Part shown: positions 42,099 to 51,945 of the stretch, in pieces | Numbering within the stretch: position 1 is the stretch's first letter | Layout of the letters: every line of letters starts with the position of its first letter | Assembly (NCBI GenBank): GCA_030849075.1 | Contig: JASAOO010003531.1 | Span: 33,542-97,541 of the forward strand | Source of the DNA: Zelonia costaricensis | Taxonomy: Eukaryota; Euglenozoa; Kinetoplastea; Trypanosomatida; Trypanosomatidae | Length of the DNA: 64,000 nucleotides | Direction of reading: 5' to 3' | Translations under genes and position numbers: made by a program | Notes under the pieces: generated by a model | What the model saw: only the letters and a program-made list of their open reading frames with translations | Told to the model about the DNA's origin: nothing | The model's database searches: none

Positions 42099-44315
42099 TC
42101 ACACGAGCGCGAGGGCAGCCTTGCGGAGCTCTTCCAAAGCGTTCGCGCCCGCGGCATCAACGACGTTGCGCTGCAGGTCTGCCATCACCGTGTCCCGCGC
42201 GGCCTCGAGTCCTGCCGGCACCTCCGCCTCTGACTTGAGGCGCGCGACCACTCCCGCGACGGCTTTACCGGGGACCTCGAGGTGGCACCGGAAGCGCTGG
42301 TGCACGAGCAGCGTGCAGAGTGCGGCAAGCAACTTGCCGTTCACGGCTGCGTCCTCTGTCGAGACCGCCATCCCGGCCACATCGCCGGCCGCTGCCTCGC
42401 GCAGCTTCGCGTACACGTCCCGTTCCGTCTTTTTGTTGGGCGGGTGGAACGCGGCAACAGCAACCACACCGGAGCTGCCCATCTCCCGCAGCGTGTCGAG
42501 GAAGGCCTCGAGCGACTTGCCATTGACCGTGTCTACGATCGGCATCAGGCTGTTGCGTCGACTCTCTGAGAACGGCACCAGGGCCTTCTTCAGCTGCGCT
42601 GGCTGCGTAGCCTGCTCCAGCGCTGCGGCCACCTTCGCGCTGCACTCTGGTGAGTCGAGACTTTCGTTGCGGATAAGCAGCCGCGCCAGCTCACATACCT
42701 CCGTCGACATTATGTGCCGGACCAGCGCCGCTGACGTCGCCTCGTCAACCTGGGCGACGGCCCATTCGATTCCCTTGGCGCCAACCCACAGCCTCGTCCA
42801 CCGCGTAGCCAGCTCCTCCTGCAGCGCGGCACGGGTCTGCTTCAAGTCTGCCGCCGCGCTCTTCGCAGCTGACAGCGTGAGCTGCTGCTGCACGGCGTCG
42901 ACAAGGCCGCTCCACGTGTCGGCCAACTCGTGCAGCACCTCGTCGTACCGGTCGCGCGGCAGCTTCAGCACCGCCGCTATCGCGTCAACGACCACGGTGC
43001 CGACGGGTGTCCTCGTCTTCGTCGCGGCGGTCAACGCGGCTGGCAGAGCAGTCTTTATTTTCTCCTCCGCTGCCGCCGACAGCAGCACGGCGTTCGCGAT
43101 GAGGCGGGCGCCTTCAAGGCCGGGGTACAGCTCGCGCAGGCGCTCCTCCAGCACGGGCCAGTCCCGCTCCACCTCCACGAAGAGAGGCAGCTGCTCTGCC
43201 ACGTCGACAGCGAGCGTCTCACCGTCCACGAGGCTTTGCAAGCCTGGCAGGCTCGTCAGGTAGCGGTCCGACACGAAGCCGTTGGCGAGCGGGTAGCCGC
43301 ACAGGGGAAACTCGGCGCTGGCACGCACCACAACCCGCGGCCCCTCGTTGCCCGCTCCTGCCCCGGCAACGGCGCCACCCTTGCCACCCGCCCCCTTCCG
43401 CCGTCCTTTCCGGGATGGGGCGGGGGCGCTGGCGGTGGCTGGTGACGTCGCCCCCTTCGCCTCGGCGGCCTCTGGCGGGTTGTAGCGCTCAATCAGGTAC
43501 GGACGCGGATTGTGGATCTCCTGCCGCTGCAGCGGTGCATACTCGACGTAGCCGTTCGAGGCATACAGGTTGTGCACCTGTGCGGAGCGCTTCGCCTCGT
43601 ACACGTGCGGCACGTACGTGTGGGTGCCGTCAAACCTGCCGGGGAGGGTGCCGCGCAGCTCCTCGACCACGGTGCCGAGCAGCGGTGTGAAGAGCTGGTT
43701 GCGTTTGTAAAACGCCTCCATGCGCACCGGCTCCTCGGCGGCCAGCAGACCGGCGCGAGCGATCATACACTGCAGCTTCACGAACTGCTTCGTGTAGAGG
43801 GAGGAGTCTTGCAAGACGGCCTCGATGCGACCACGGTCCATCGCGCTGCTCAGCAGGTTCCTGGCGAAAAGTGAGCTCAGCTGGTTCATGGAGGCAAACT
43901 GTGAAACCGCCAGCGAGCCCTGCTCCTTCAGAAGATCCCCAGCAGCCATGACAATGGAGTCGAGGTAGCTGTCCGTCATGAGCTCGCCGGCCTCGAGCGT
44001 GAGGGTCGGATTCTCCTCCAGCACACTCGGCAGCACCCGCTCCACCTGAAAGGTGTGCACGCTAAGCAACCCGGGCAGGTCGACGACGTTGAGCCGGCCC
44101 CCGTTCGCCAGCACCTCGTCGACAATCTCGCGCTTCAGCTCATCCCAGGTGAGGTACTCCTTCGCGTCTGTCGTGAACAGGAGATCGATCAGCTTCTTTT
44201 GAATGAGTGCGTTGACTATCTCGACCGCGTTGCGCTCTGTGATCTGGTTCGACACCTGCTCCTTTTGCAGCGACTGGAAGCGCCTCACGAGCTCGCTGAG
44301 CTCGACGTCTTCCAT
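42099..44315 (-). CDS. UFL1: E3 UFM1-protein ligase 1 homologue
   Basis: Ligase that transfers the ubiquitin-like modifier UFM1 to target proteins; the pathway is known in Leishmania. The 738 residues compare with 794 in human UFL1. The N-terminal winged-helix part reads LSELVRRFQSLQKEQ, then NAVEIVNALIQKKLIDLLFT, and DAKEYLTWDELKREI, as in the family. Next come NGGRLNVVDLPGLLSVHTFQ and MEAFYKRNQLFTPLLGTVVE, the family's central blocks. An Ala/Gly/Lys-rich linker (KGRRKGAGGKG) follows at about 305-330. The C-terminal half is helical and variable. UFL1 has no RING or HECT domain, and none is seen. The frame begins four codons earlier at GTG; ATG 44315 (MEDVELSEL) is the start. Confidence 0.92.
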   Translation of the reverse strand: MEDVELSELVRRFQSLQKEQVSNQITERNAVEIVNALIQKKLIDLLFTTDAKEYLTWDELKREIVDEVLANGGRLNVVDLPGLLSVHTFQVERVLPSVLEENPTLTLEAGELMTDSYLDSIVMAAGDLLKEQGSLAVSQFASMNQLSSLFARNLLSSAMDRGRIEAVLQDSSLYTKQFVKLQCMIARAGLLAAEEPVRMEAFYKRNQLFTPLLGTVVEELRGTLPGRFDGTHTYVPHVYEAKRSAQVHNLYASNGYVEYAPLQRQEIHNPRPYLIERYNPPEAAEAKGATSPATASAPAPSRKGRRKGAGGKGGAVAGAGAGNEGPRVVVRASAEFPLCGYPLANGFVSDRYLTSLPGLQSLVDGETLAVDVAEQLPLFVEVERDWPVLEERLRELYPGLEGARLIANAVLLSAAAEEKIKTALPAALTAATKTRTPVGTVVVDAIAAVLKLPRDRYDEVLHELADTWSGLVDAVQQQLTLSAAKSAAADLKQTRAALQEELATRWTRLWVGAKGIEWAVAQVDEATSAALVRHIMSTEVCELARLLIRNESLDSPECSAKVAAALEQATQPAQLKKALVPFSESRRNSLMPIVDTVNGKSLEAFLDTLREMGSSGVVAVAAFHPPNKKTERDVYAKLREAAAGDVAGMAVSTEDAAVNGKLLAALCTLLVHQRFRCHLEVPGKAVAGVVARLKSEAEVPAGLEAARDTVMADLQRNVVDAAGANALEELRKAALALV

Positions 44316-44977
44316 GGCGGCGGACACGTAAAGAGCTCAGACGAAGGCGCCGGCCCGCGAAGCCGTAGAAAAACAAAAAGGATGTAGGTGTGCGTGTACG
44401 CGAGCCTGCAAGACGACTGGCGCTGCGGTTTCTCCAAGTGCGTCCACACCGCGAGAGGTGCCGCGGCGGCACGGCACCACAGCAGGAGAGGGAGAGAGAG
44501 CGAGTGATAAGGAGTTGAACAGTGGCGCCAGGACTGGGAGGGGGAGGGGGGAAGGAGGAGGGTGCGTGTCTCCAGCCCCCGCGCGTCGGTAGGGCGCAGC
44601 CCCAGCAAAAAGGGGCGTCCCCCAGCGGACGCGAGAAGGCGAGACGTCGCGGTGTAACACCGACGCGCCCCCCCCACCCCCTTGGGGGGAGTGAGGTGAG
44701 GCAGTGAAGAGGGCGCGTTTTTTGTGCGTATGCGCAGTGTTGGAGATGGGGCAGGCGAGGGCAGGCGAGGGGAGGGGAGGGGAGGGGGGGGGGGGGCAGC
44801 GCTCAAACGCTACGCCGGCGAAGGAACAAAAGAGGGACGTCAAAGGCAATGCGACAGAAGCCTCGTCCGTCAAGGTGAGAATGGCGCACACGGACAGCAG
44901 CAGCCCGCGCTTCTTTCTTTTCAACAATATGCAGCGTTGACGGAAGAAGTAGGAGCGACAGTCACACACCGAGGGTC
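44316..44977. other. Intergenic: UFL1 leader and thioesterase 3' UTR
   Basis: Contains plus G13 at 44784-44796 following repeated GGGGA units, so a C-rich tract in minus-sense RNA. No gene seen. Confidence 0.6.
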
Positions 44978-45457
44978 TCACTGAAGCGGCGGCACACTCG
45001 TTGCGAGAACGTGCGTGCCACGAGCGTAGACCTCGCCGGTGTTCTCATCCTCGAAGGAGAAGTCAGTGAAAACGATGTTGTCGGCCTGCTGCACGAGCCG
45101 CGTGACGCAGGTGCACTTCTTGTTCTCGAACACCGCGGACAGAAAGCTGATCTCGAAGCTCACGGAGCGCACCGCGGCGTCTGGGATGTAGGCGCGCGTG
45201 TGGATCCTTGTGAATATGTCAGCCAGGCTGGAGAGGGCACCGCCGTGTACTGACTTGAAGCCGTTGTGGCTGCCGCGCTTCGGCTCCCACGGAAACACCA
45301 GCGTTCCCTCTGGCCGCTGCTGGATGCGCTCTGGCGTGAAGAGGACCGTGCCGAGAAGCGCCGCGCTGTAGCTTTGGGGGTGGCTCATGACATGCTCGGC
45401 AGCCGCCGCAGCCCGCGTCACCGGGACGGCGTTGAGAGCAAAGCGAGTGGCCGGCAT
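44978..45457 (-). CDS. Hotdog-fold acyl-CoA thioesterase-like protein (PaaI/4HBT family)
   Basis: Probable thioesterase hydrolysing an acyl-CoA; the substrate is unknown. The 159-residue length suits a single hotdog domain. The family motif HGGALSSLADIFTRIHTRAY begins at about residue 71, with the Asp at about 80 near the active site. The strands VRSVSFEISFLSAV and NKKCTCVTRLVQQADNIVFT follow, as in PaaI-type enzymes. The first 25 residues (MPATRFALNAVPVTRAAAAA) are Arg/Ala-rich and could target mitochondria. The frame is open to 45805, but a pyrimidine-then-AG signal at 45521 and a GA repeat lie just upstream of ATG 45457, so the longer version is unlikely. Confidence 0.87.
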   Translation of the reverse strand: MPATRFALNAVPVTRAAAAAEHVMSHPQSYSAALLGTVLFTPERIQQRPEGTLVFPWEPKRGSHNGFKSVHGGALSSLADIFTRIHTRAYIPDAAVRSVSFEISFLSAVFENKKCTCVTRLVQQADNIVFTDFSFEDENTGEVYARGTHVLATSVPPLQ

Positions 45458-45937
45458 CGCGGCGGTCGTTGCAAAGCAAAAGTGTGCGAATTGCGGCTTG
45501 CTCACAGTCTCTCTCTCTCTCTCTGCGGCGGTGGTAACCGGGGGGGTGGAAAGAGGGAAAACAAAGTGCAACAAAGGGAGGGATGAGGTGAGGACGTGGG
45601 AGAAAAGTGTGGGGAGGGAATCCCGAGAGAACGGAGGGTCCCGCGTCGGTGCAGTGAGTGACACAGGCGTGGCAGCCATGCGTCGGCGCGGCGGTACGTC
45701 GAAACCGCCTGAGAGCGGCACGGCATTCCGTTTTGTTTCCTGCGCCGCTTGCAGGAAAGGCTTCGCCCTCTTCGCCTTGCCGTGACGCCCGCGCTGCGTC
45801 CCCATGAATGAGCAACTACTTCCTTCCTTTTAACGAGTGGGGGGACGCCAGACCCGGAGCTGCGCTGATTTTGAGAGAAGAGAAACCCGCGGACCAGCGC
45901 CCCATTCACGTGGTAGTGGGCCGCCGCAGCGGTGCGG
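45458..45937. other. Intergenic: thioesterase leader and SET-protein 3' UTR
   Basis: The minus sense has a CT-rich tract ending CCACCGCCGCAG, with AG complementary to 45521-45522, the likely splice acceptor. A GA repeat (CT on plus, 45508-45522) starts at that AG. No gene seen. Confidence 0.6.
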
Positions 45938-47014
45938 TCACGGCGATGCGTCCTCCTCCTGCGCGTCGGTGAAGCAGAACTCGAAGTCCTGGACACTGTC
46001 CTCGGCCGTGTGCGCCAACGTTTGCGGGTCGGCGAGGTTGACCAGCGAGGTGGCCTTGTGGAGAGCGCGGCCCCGCTCGCTGCGAAGGATGTAACCGGAC
46101 GTGCACACAGCGGTGTACTCGCTACGAGGGAGGCAGTCGAGGGTCACAAGCAGCGCCGGCGTGAGAGGGTCGCCGCACACCTCGGCGTGCAGCTGCTGCG
46201 CACGCATCGGCACCATCTCGCGGCACTTGCGGCACTTCGATGTGAGTGTGAGCGACGCCAGGGCAGTCACGTCCGGTGTTGTGGCCGGTGTTTTGAGGTG
46301 CTGGTGTAGCTCCTCGTAGGAAGAGAACCCCCAGTACGCGGCGCCGTACAGCACAAACACCTCCTCCGCCGGCTCGATGTCGCGAATGGCGACAATGAAC
46401 ACGCGCCCGGGGTGCGCATCGTACTCCATCAGCTGCGCATTGACGCGCAGCGGGCCGTGGTCGTTGATGAAGGTGGCGAGAGAGAGGTGCTTGCCAGCTG
46501 GGGTGACGCCGTCAATGAAGGAGCCGGTGCCACGCACCCGCACAACGAAGATGCCGTTGAGGGCGCCGCTCGTGGCGGTGCGAAGGCTGCGGCCGCGGTA
46601 TTCGCACAGCACGCAGCCCTGCGGCACTCGCCGGGTGGGGCGCAGGAAGAGTCCGAGGCCGGCCTGCGGCCCGATCGACGACGGCTTCACCTCAAAGAAG
46701 CGGTGCTCGGCGCTGGCGGGGATGTAGCGCACCACCGAGCCCCCGTCCGTTTGCAGAAGTGTCATGCCAAGGCGTTGGTATTCACGGGTGACGAGTAGAT
46801 TTACGCGGCACCCAAAGCGCATGTTCCGCGTCGTGTACGACTGCCTGTCCACCTCGATCAGCTTACCCTCGTCCATCATGCGGCGGCACACCGCCTCGAG
46901 GATGTCCTCATCCACGGCGCTGTCGAGCAGCAGCCCAATCGTGCGCACGGTGAGCGGGACGCCGAGGCGGACGCACATGTCCCCGATTACTCGCGACAGT
47001 GCCTCATAAAGCAT
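45938..47014 (-). CDS. SET-domain protein, divergent
   Basis: A 358-residue protein with a recognisable SET fold, likely a protein methyltransferase, target unknown. Residues 1-75 (LYEALSRVIGDMCVRLGVPL, then MMDEGKLIEVDRQSY) look like a helical, winged-helix-like lead. The SET domain runs from about 105 to 235: KPSSIGPQAGLGLFLRPTRR, then GCVLCEYRGRSL, SLATFINDHGPLRVNAQLME (in place of NHSC-PN), and EPAEEVFVLYGAAYW (matching GEEL-x-x-YG-x-YW). The cysteine of the NHS-C-PN motif is absent. A CRKCREMVPMRAQQLHAEVC cluster after the domain could bind zinc (C-x2-C with a later His and Cys). The ATG at 47014 is the only plausible start. Confidence 0.8.
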   Translation of the reverse strand: MLYEALSRVIGDMCVRLGVPLTVRTIGLLLDSAVDEDILEAVCRRMMDEGKLIEVDRQSYTTRNMRFGCRVNLLVTREYQRLGMTLLQTDGGSVVRYIPASAEHRFFEVKPSSIGPQAGLGLFLRPTRRVPQGCVLCEYRGRSLRTATSGALNGIFVVRVRGTGSFIDGVTPAGKHLSLATFINDHGPLRVNAQLMEYDAHPGRVFIVAIRDIEPAEEVFVLYGAAYWGFSSYEELHQHLKTPATTPDVTALASLTLTSKCRKCREMVPMRAQQLHAEVCGDPLTPALLVTLDCLPRSEYTAVCTSGYILRSERGRALHKATSLVNLADPQTLAHTAEDSVQDFEFCFTDAQEEDASP

Positions 47015-48316
47015 GCATGGACAGCAGCAGGCACCAGCGATGTCTTTATGGGTAGACGTCTATTCCAGACCCCCACGTGTGTGTACGTGCGTGTGTCTGT
47101 GTGTGTGTGTGTGTAATTGTGTGTTTGTGTGCGCCTGACTCCACTGGCAGAGGGCAAGAGGCACTGAGCAAGTGCTCGACCTGCGAGCGGGGGACGTATG
47201 AGGGAAAGCGCGAACAGAAGTGGGACTGAAAAGGAGCCTCAGTGAAGAAGAAGTCCGCAGATTCAAGGCCTGCAAGCCAGATGCACGTTCTTTTCCTTCT
47301 CGGTAAAGCCGGTGGCGCAGCAAGTTGGTTTGTGAGCGGTCGCTTGACTCGGTGGGATGCGCCACATCAACCCTCCTTCCCTCTCTCCCCCTCTCCTCTG
47401 CATCGCGGTCAAATCGCGTACTGCTCAGGAGTAAAGCCCCGGGCGCGGCTGCTCTGCTTGCACCGCGGCGTCCTCGCGGTGCGTTCGGCACTCAATCAGG
47501 CGCCAACACAACTCCCGTCTCGTGCGTGGCAGAACGCAACGTGGCCGTGCCCGTGTGTTTTACGAGTGGGCATTCGAGAAGGCGTAGCCGCGATCCGGAG
47601 CGACCGGGCAGTGCGCCGATTCCTGGATACAGAGAGAGGCACAGAGGCCTCGGAAAAAGCGGAGTGCAGTCTACACGCAGAGACACACATATACGCAGAC
47701 GCATACACATCGTCGACCGACGGGGAAGTCACGGCAACAGCACACAGAGCCGTCCTCTTCCTCGTCTACGGCATACCTCGAGCGCGCTACACAGGCTCAG
47801 CCAGGCGACGAACACAAAAAGGAAAGCCGCAAGAGGGACATGAGGCGTCCCAAACGAAGCGAGGCGCACTGGCGCACCGGCCCACACGTGCCTTCAACGC
47901 AACGGCGCCTCGCCACAGCCCCCCCCCCTCCCATCACAGAAGAACAAAATGGCACCAGACACGTCGGCCGCGCCGTACGGTGCCGGCACACACGTGCGCC
48001 AACTGGGCGCATCTGGAGTGCGCAGAGGGGCGGGGGGATGCGAGGAGATGGGACGGAAAAGCTGAACAGAGTTTCTACATGGTGCCGCGCTCGCTGCCGA
48101 TGCCAGGTGCGGTGGACAGTCGCGCGTCTTTGCGCCGTCCCTTCCGAGGCGCGTCTCACTTGCAAAGGGGCAAGCAGTCTTCCACTTCCCGCCTCCGCTT
48201 TCCTCCTCCCACCCCCCCCCTCGCCTTCACCACTCCCCCGCTCACGATGTTGCCCTTCCATCGGCTAATCGCTTCGCGATGCCGTGGGCGAGGGGCACCG
48301 TGGTGCTGTGTGCGCC
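47015..48316. other. Intergenic: SET-protein leader and transporter 3' UTR
   Basis: Starts with a GT-rich stretch on plus (about 47082-47126; CA in RNA). The rest is mixed. The last 150 bases near 48180-48240 are CT-rich on plus, opposite to the usual polarity here. No gene supported. Confidence 0.55.
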
Positions 48317-49753
48317 CTACGACGAAAAGGCGAAGGCCATGTAGGTGCCCGTGACAGAGAAGAGAAGCCCCATCACAAGAAGCACCCACGAGAGCACCGC
48401 GTCCATCCAGCCCGTCAGGTACGTGCCAGAGCCGCGCATCTTCATGGCGAAGAGAGCCGGAAACGTCATGGTGAGGGTGGCGCTGAAGAGGGCGCCGAGA
48501 ACGGAGACGACTTCGGCGACGTTGGGCAGAAAGATGGCCAGGACGCAGCTGCACGCAGAGAGCACGACGCCCAGCTTGGTGCGCGTCTTCTTCGGGATCT
48601 TCGTGGCGCCGCCACCGGACAAGAACATGAACGCGGCGAGGCGGCAAGGGAAGATGCAGAAGACAAACGACACGGCGGCGCTGAAGCAGCACATGAGCTG
48701 GCACACCATCATGAGCGCATCCGTCTCCACGTTGTAGCTCGACAGCACGTTGCCGTTCGTGAGGTGCGGGAAGGTCAAACTGCCCATGATGCCCAGCGAG
48801 AGATAGAAGACGGACATCACGCACAGCGCCAGCGACGTCGAGATAAGAATCTTGCGTCCCGTGCGGTCGTGCAGGTCCTTGATCACCGCCATAACGTTGG
48901 ACTGCACCTCGTACGAGAAGACGAAGATGGGGGCCGCGAACATGTACGGAAGCAGCGGCGCCAGCCGGCCCTTGGCGTAGTTCGCCTTCGCCTCGCTCGG
49001 TCCCACCGACGTCGCCGGAGCTCCGGCGACCTTCTCGGGTACAAAAAAGCGGTAGACGATCGTGAAGATGATGAACACCGTGAAGAGGTTGCTCACGAGC
49101 CCCTTCGTGCGCAGTGAGGCGAGGCGTGAATTAAAGGTGAGGGGTGTGATGATCAGCATCGAGGCGATGAGGCACAGCGAGCCGCCCGTGTCGCTGCGCA
49201 TCCACGGCGGCAGGAAGGTGGCGCGACCGACGAGAATCGGGGTCACGCTGTCCTTGATGAAGTTCAAGTAGACGACGGCGCAGCCAAAGCTGTAGAAGAA
49301 GAGAACAAAGCGCACCACCCAGCGGCTCTTGGAGCCGAGAAAGAAGCCGGCGACCGTCTCGTAGTCGTCCGAGTCCGCCGAGAGCGAGGCGAGGGCCAGA
49401 ATGCGGACAGACAAGAAAGTCACAATGATGCAGAACACAACGCACCCCAGCGCAAACGCCCAGCCGCCCACGACGAAGGCGAGGGGCAGCGACAGCATCG
49501 TCGGCGTGCACGCGGTCGTCACGAGCCCGAGTGCGCCGGAAAGAACGCCGTCGCCGGGGCAGCAGCTCTCCAGCAGCGATCCTTTCATCTCCTCCAGGCT
49601 GCTGAAGGTCCGATTATCGAAGAAGATGCTGCCGTTGTTGGGCTGGCGCCAGTCGTAGTCCTCGCCTGCGTTCGACTGAGTGCCGCCATGGTACGACGCC
49701 GGCGCCTTCGCACTGTCGACGAGGTGCGTCGTCTCGCCCACCGGTTCCGACAT
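48317..49753 (-). CDS. Amino acid transporter, AAAP family
   Basis: Membrane permease for amino acids; exact substrate unknown. The 478 residues have a hydrophilic N-terminus (about 85) and about 11 predicted hydrophobic segments. The first core region GVLSGALGLVTTACTPTMLSLPLAF has the family's loop of small residues after the first helix. Later landmarks are FFYSFGCAVVYLNFIKD, FAAPIFVFSYEVQSNVMAVI (the F-S-Y-x-x-Q-x-N pattern of helix 6-7 in trypanosomatid AATs) and a C-terminal helix VLLVMGLLFSVTGTYMAF. Trypanosomatids have many paralogues of this family, so an orthologue cannot be named. The frame is open 51 codons further; ATG 49753 (MSEPVGETTHL) follows a CT-rich tract and AG (complement of 49779-49780). 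Confidence 0.92.
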   Translation of the reverse strand: MSEPVGETTHLVDSAKAPASYHGGTQSNAGEDYDWRQPNNGSIFFDNRTFSSLEEMKGSLLESCCPGDGVLSGALGLVTTACTPTMLSLPLAFVVGGWAFALGCVVFCIIVTFLSVRILALASLSADSDDYETVAGFFLGSKSRWVVRFVLFFYSFGCAVVYLNFIKDSVTPILVGRATFLPPWMRSDTGGSLCLIASMLIITPLTFNSRLASLRTKGLVSNLFTVFIIFTIVYRFFVPEKVAGAPATSVGPSEAKANYAKGRLAPLLPYMFAAPIFVFSYEVQSNVMAVIKDLHDRTGRKILISTSLALCVMSVFYLSLGIMGSLTFPHLTNGNVLSSYNVETDALMMVCQLMCCFSAAVSFVFCIFPCRLAAFMFLSGGGATKIPKKTRTKLGVVLSACSCVLAIFLPNVAEVVSVLGALFSATLTMTFPALFAMKMRGSGTYLTGWMDAVLSWVLLVMGLLFSVTGTYMAFAFSS

Positions 49754-50838
49754 TTTGGTGGGTGTGAACGGCTCTGTTCTGCGGCCACACAACAAAGAGG
49801 ATCCGCAACCGAGAGGCACACCGCCTCTCTCAACACGACAATGTGCGCTTCGCGGTAGTGGAGGAACACAGGGGCTTTCTGTGAGCCTGCCAAGCGTCAA
49901 CGTCACGCGTCTGACTCGCTACGCGTGCGTGTGTGTATGTCTGAGTGCGCGTGTGTGGAGTGTGACAAGGGGATCGTACGTGCGTGCGCGTGTATGGGCA
50001 GCGACTAACAACCCCTCCAGCGAATTGCAACTACACTCACGTCACACAACAGCAACCAAAAAAGACGCGATAAAGGCGACCTGCCTTACTTCTGCTGTGA
50101 CCCGCTTGGCGAGGGTATAGAGTCGAATGCGGGGGTGGGGGTTGAGAGCCCAAAACAAGCAGGTGGATCGCGAATCTGACACGAAAGAGGAGCGGCGAGA
50201 ACGACAGTAGAGCCGGAGCGGGGGTGCAAGGGAGACAAAGGGGGGGAGGGCAGCGGAGAGAGTCAAAATGAAGGGGGAGGGACACGGGATGTGGCGAAGT
50301 GCGCAGATTTATGAGGCGCAGCTACGTGACACTGCGCGCCGGGGGGGAAGGGAGTGAATGAGGCGGGGGAGGAGAGCACCACAGAGAGAAGAGGCCCCCT
50401 CTGTTCGCAAGCATGGTGCGAAGTGCGGTGGCTGCGAAACGGTACGGCAGTGGCTAGAGAGAAACGCGTTGGGGGTAGTGCCGCTGAAGAGGCGACGACA
50501 GCGCGAGACTACTTCCAGCACAGGTCGACGTGCAGCGGAGGCTGCACAGGGCTCCGCAGAACACCCAACAAACTCCCACCACCCGCGGGTACAAGACGCC
50601 TTGAAGGCTCTCTGCCTTGCATCAAAAAACAGACGTTCCTCTTTTTTGTTTGTTTACTTTTTCTTCGCGCACATTGAGCCGAGGCTTACACCACGAGTGC
50701 ACAGACGTGGGAGTCGTGGGGGACGGAAAGGACGCCATCGACGCATCATCGCCGTAGCCTATTCTCCCTTTCCGTGCACGCGCGCCAGCAGTCGCGACCT
50801 CCTTGTCTCTCTGTTGCGTTCAGCGAACGCACGGCGTC
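49754..50838. other. Intergenic: transporter leader and 3' UTR of the TMEM65-like gene
   Basis: The leader part has minus-sense CCTCTTTGTTGTGTGGCCGCAG ending at 49779. Remaining sequence is mixed. No gene seen. Confidence 0.6.
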
Positions 50839-51945
50839 CTAGTCAAAGATGGGCTTGCCGTCGCGCAGGTCCGACTTGAGCTGTGAGAACTGCTCGAAGT
50901 TGATGCGCTTGTCCTTGCCGTACTTGTCGATGAGGCTCTTGGCCTTGGCCTCCGTCTGGTGGAGGCCGAGCTCATGCAGGGCCTTCTCGAACTCCGGCAG
51001 CTCCACGAAGCCGCTGCCGTTGACGTCCCATCGCTGAAAGACGGCGTAGTCGGACTTCTCGTTGGTGTCGCCGTCGAGGAAGAGGAGAGGCAGCATGCCG
51101 AGGATGAGACCGAGCATGATGCCGACCGTGCCGCCGAGGTGGCCAGCCAGGAAGACTCGGCGGTCCTTCATCTGCTCCTCCGTGAGCACAGGGGTGTTGA
51201 AATTCAGCTTCTGCACCGCCTTGTCGATCAGGCCGTGCACCTGCATGCCCAGCATGCCAGAGCAGACGTTGCCCATCGCAGCGGAGGCGAGCACGGAGCA
51301 GTTCAAGTAGAAGCCCAGCGACCCATCGATCAGGTCACCTGCGAGAATCATCGTCGCGTTGTCGAGAAAGCCGAAGCCGACAAAGGGCAGCCCCGCCTCC
51401 AGCGCAATCGTCATGAGAGCGGCCAGCGGCACCGCCTTCGAGACAGCTGCGGTTGCCGCGGCCACTGTCGGGGAGGCAGCGGTGGCCCCACCCGGCGCGC
51501 TGGCGGCCGCCGGCTTCGCCTCCGTTGCACGCTTCTTCTGCCCCTCTTGGCGTCGCTTCAGCGCGCTCTCAAACCAGTGGTCGAAGTCTTTGGGCGAGAT
51601 CTGACGGTCCTTGTCCGCGTCGGCCTTCTCCACCTCTTGCGCCGCGCTCTCCTTTCCAAACCACTCCATCGCGCCGCCCGTCACGATAAGTCGGCGGCGA
51701 CTCTGCGGGTCGAGGCTGGCGACGACCTCCATGAGAATGCGCGGGTCGTTTTCGATGAGTTGCGCAATGCGCTGCAGCTCCTCTGCCGTGAGGGACGCGG
51801 ATGAGGGGCCGGTGGCAGCAGCGGCGGGAGCCGCGGCGGTAACCATCGCCGGTGCCACAGGACTGCGACGCAGTGCAGAGCAGCCTACCCACCGGCGCGG
51901 AGCTACCCGCTGCTGAGCAGCACAGGAAGCCAATAAGCGGCGCAT
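50839..51945 (-). CDS. TMEM65-domain mitochondrial membrane protein with flanking EF hands
   Basis: A 368-residue protein that joins calcium-binding EF hands to a TMEM65 core. Human TMEM65 is an inner mitochondrial membrane protein tied to sodium-dependent calcium export. Residues 1-35 (MRRLLASCAAQQRVAPRRWV) look like a mitochondrial targeting peptide. EF loop 1 is at 109-120 (DADKDRQISPKD; acidic at 1, 3, 5 and 12 but lacking the central Gly). The TMEM65 core at about 172-290 has GLPFVGFGFLDNATMILAGD, LASAAMGNVCSGMLGMQVHG and the Gly-rich helix GGTVGIMLGLILGMLPLLFL, giving about three membrane segments. EF loop 2 at 307-318 (DVNGSGFVELPE) is near-canonical; a third hand (KYGKDKRINFEQF) is degenerate. 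The stop is at 50839; ATG 51945 is confirmed by a T11-CAG acceptor upstream. Confidence 0.85.
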   Translation of the reverse strand: MRRLLASCAAQQRVAPRRWVGCSALRRSPVAPAMVTAAAPAAAATGPSSASLTAEELQRIAQLIENDPRILMEVVASLDPQSRRRLIVTGGAMEWFGKESAAQEVEKADADKDRQISPKDFDHWFESALKRRQEGQKKRATEAKPAAASAPGGATAASPTVAAATAAVSKAVPLAALMTIALEAGLPFVGFGFLDNATMILAGDLIDGSLGFYLNCSVLASAAMGNVCSGMLGMQVHGLIDKAVQKLNFNTPVLTEEQMKDRRVFLAGHLGGTVGIMLGLILGMLPLLFLDGDTNEKSDYAVFQRWDVNGSGFVELPEFEKALHELGLHQTEAKAKSLIDKYGKDKRINFEQFSQLKSDLRDGKPIFD

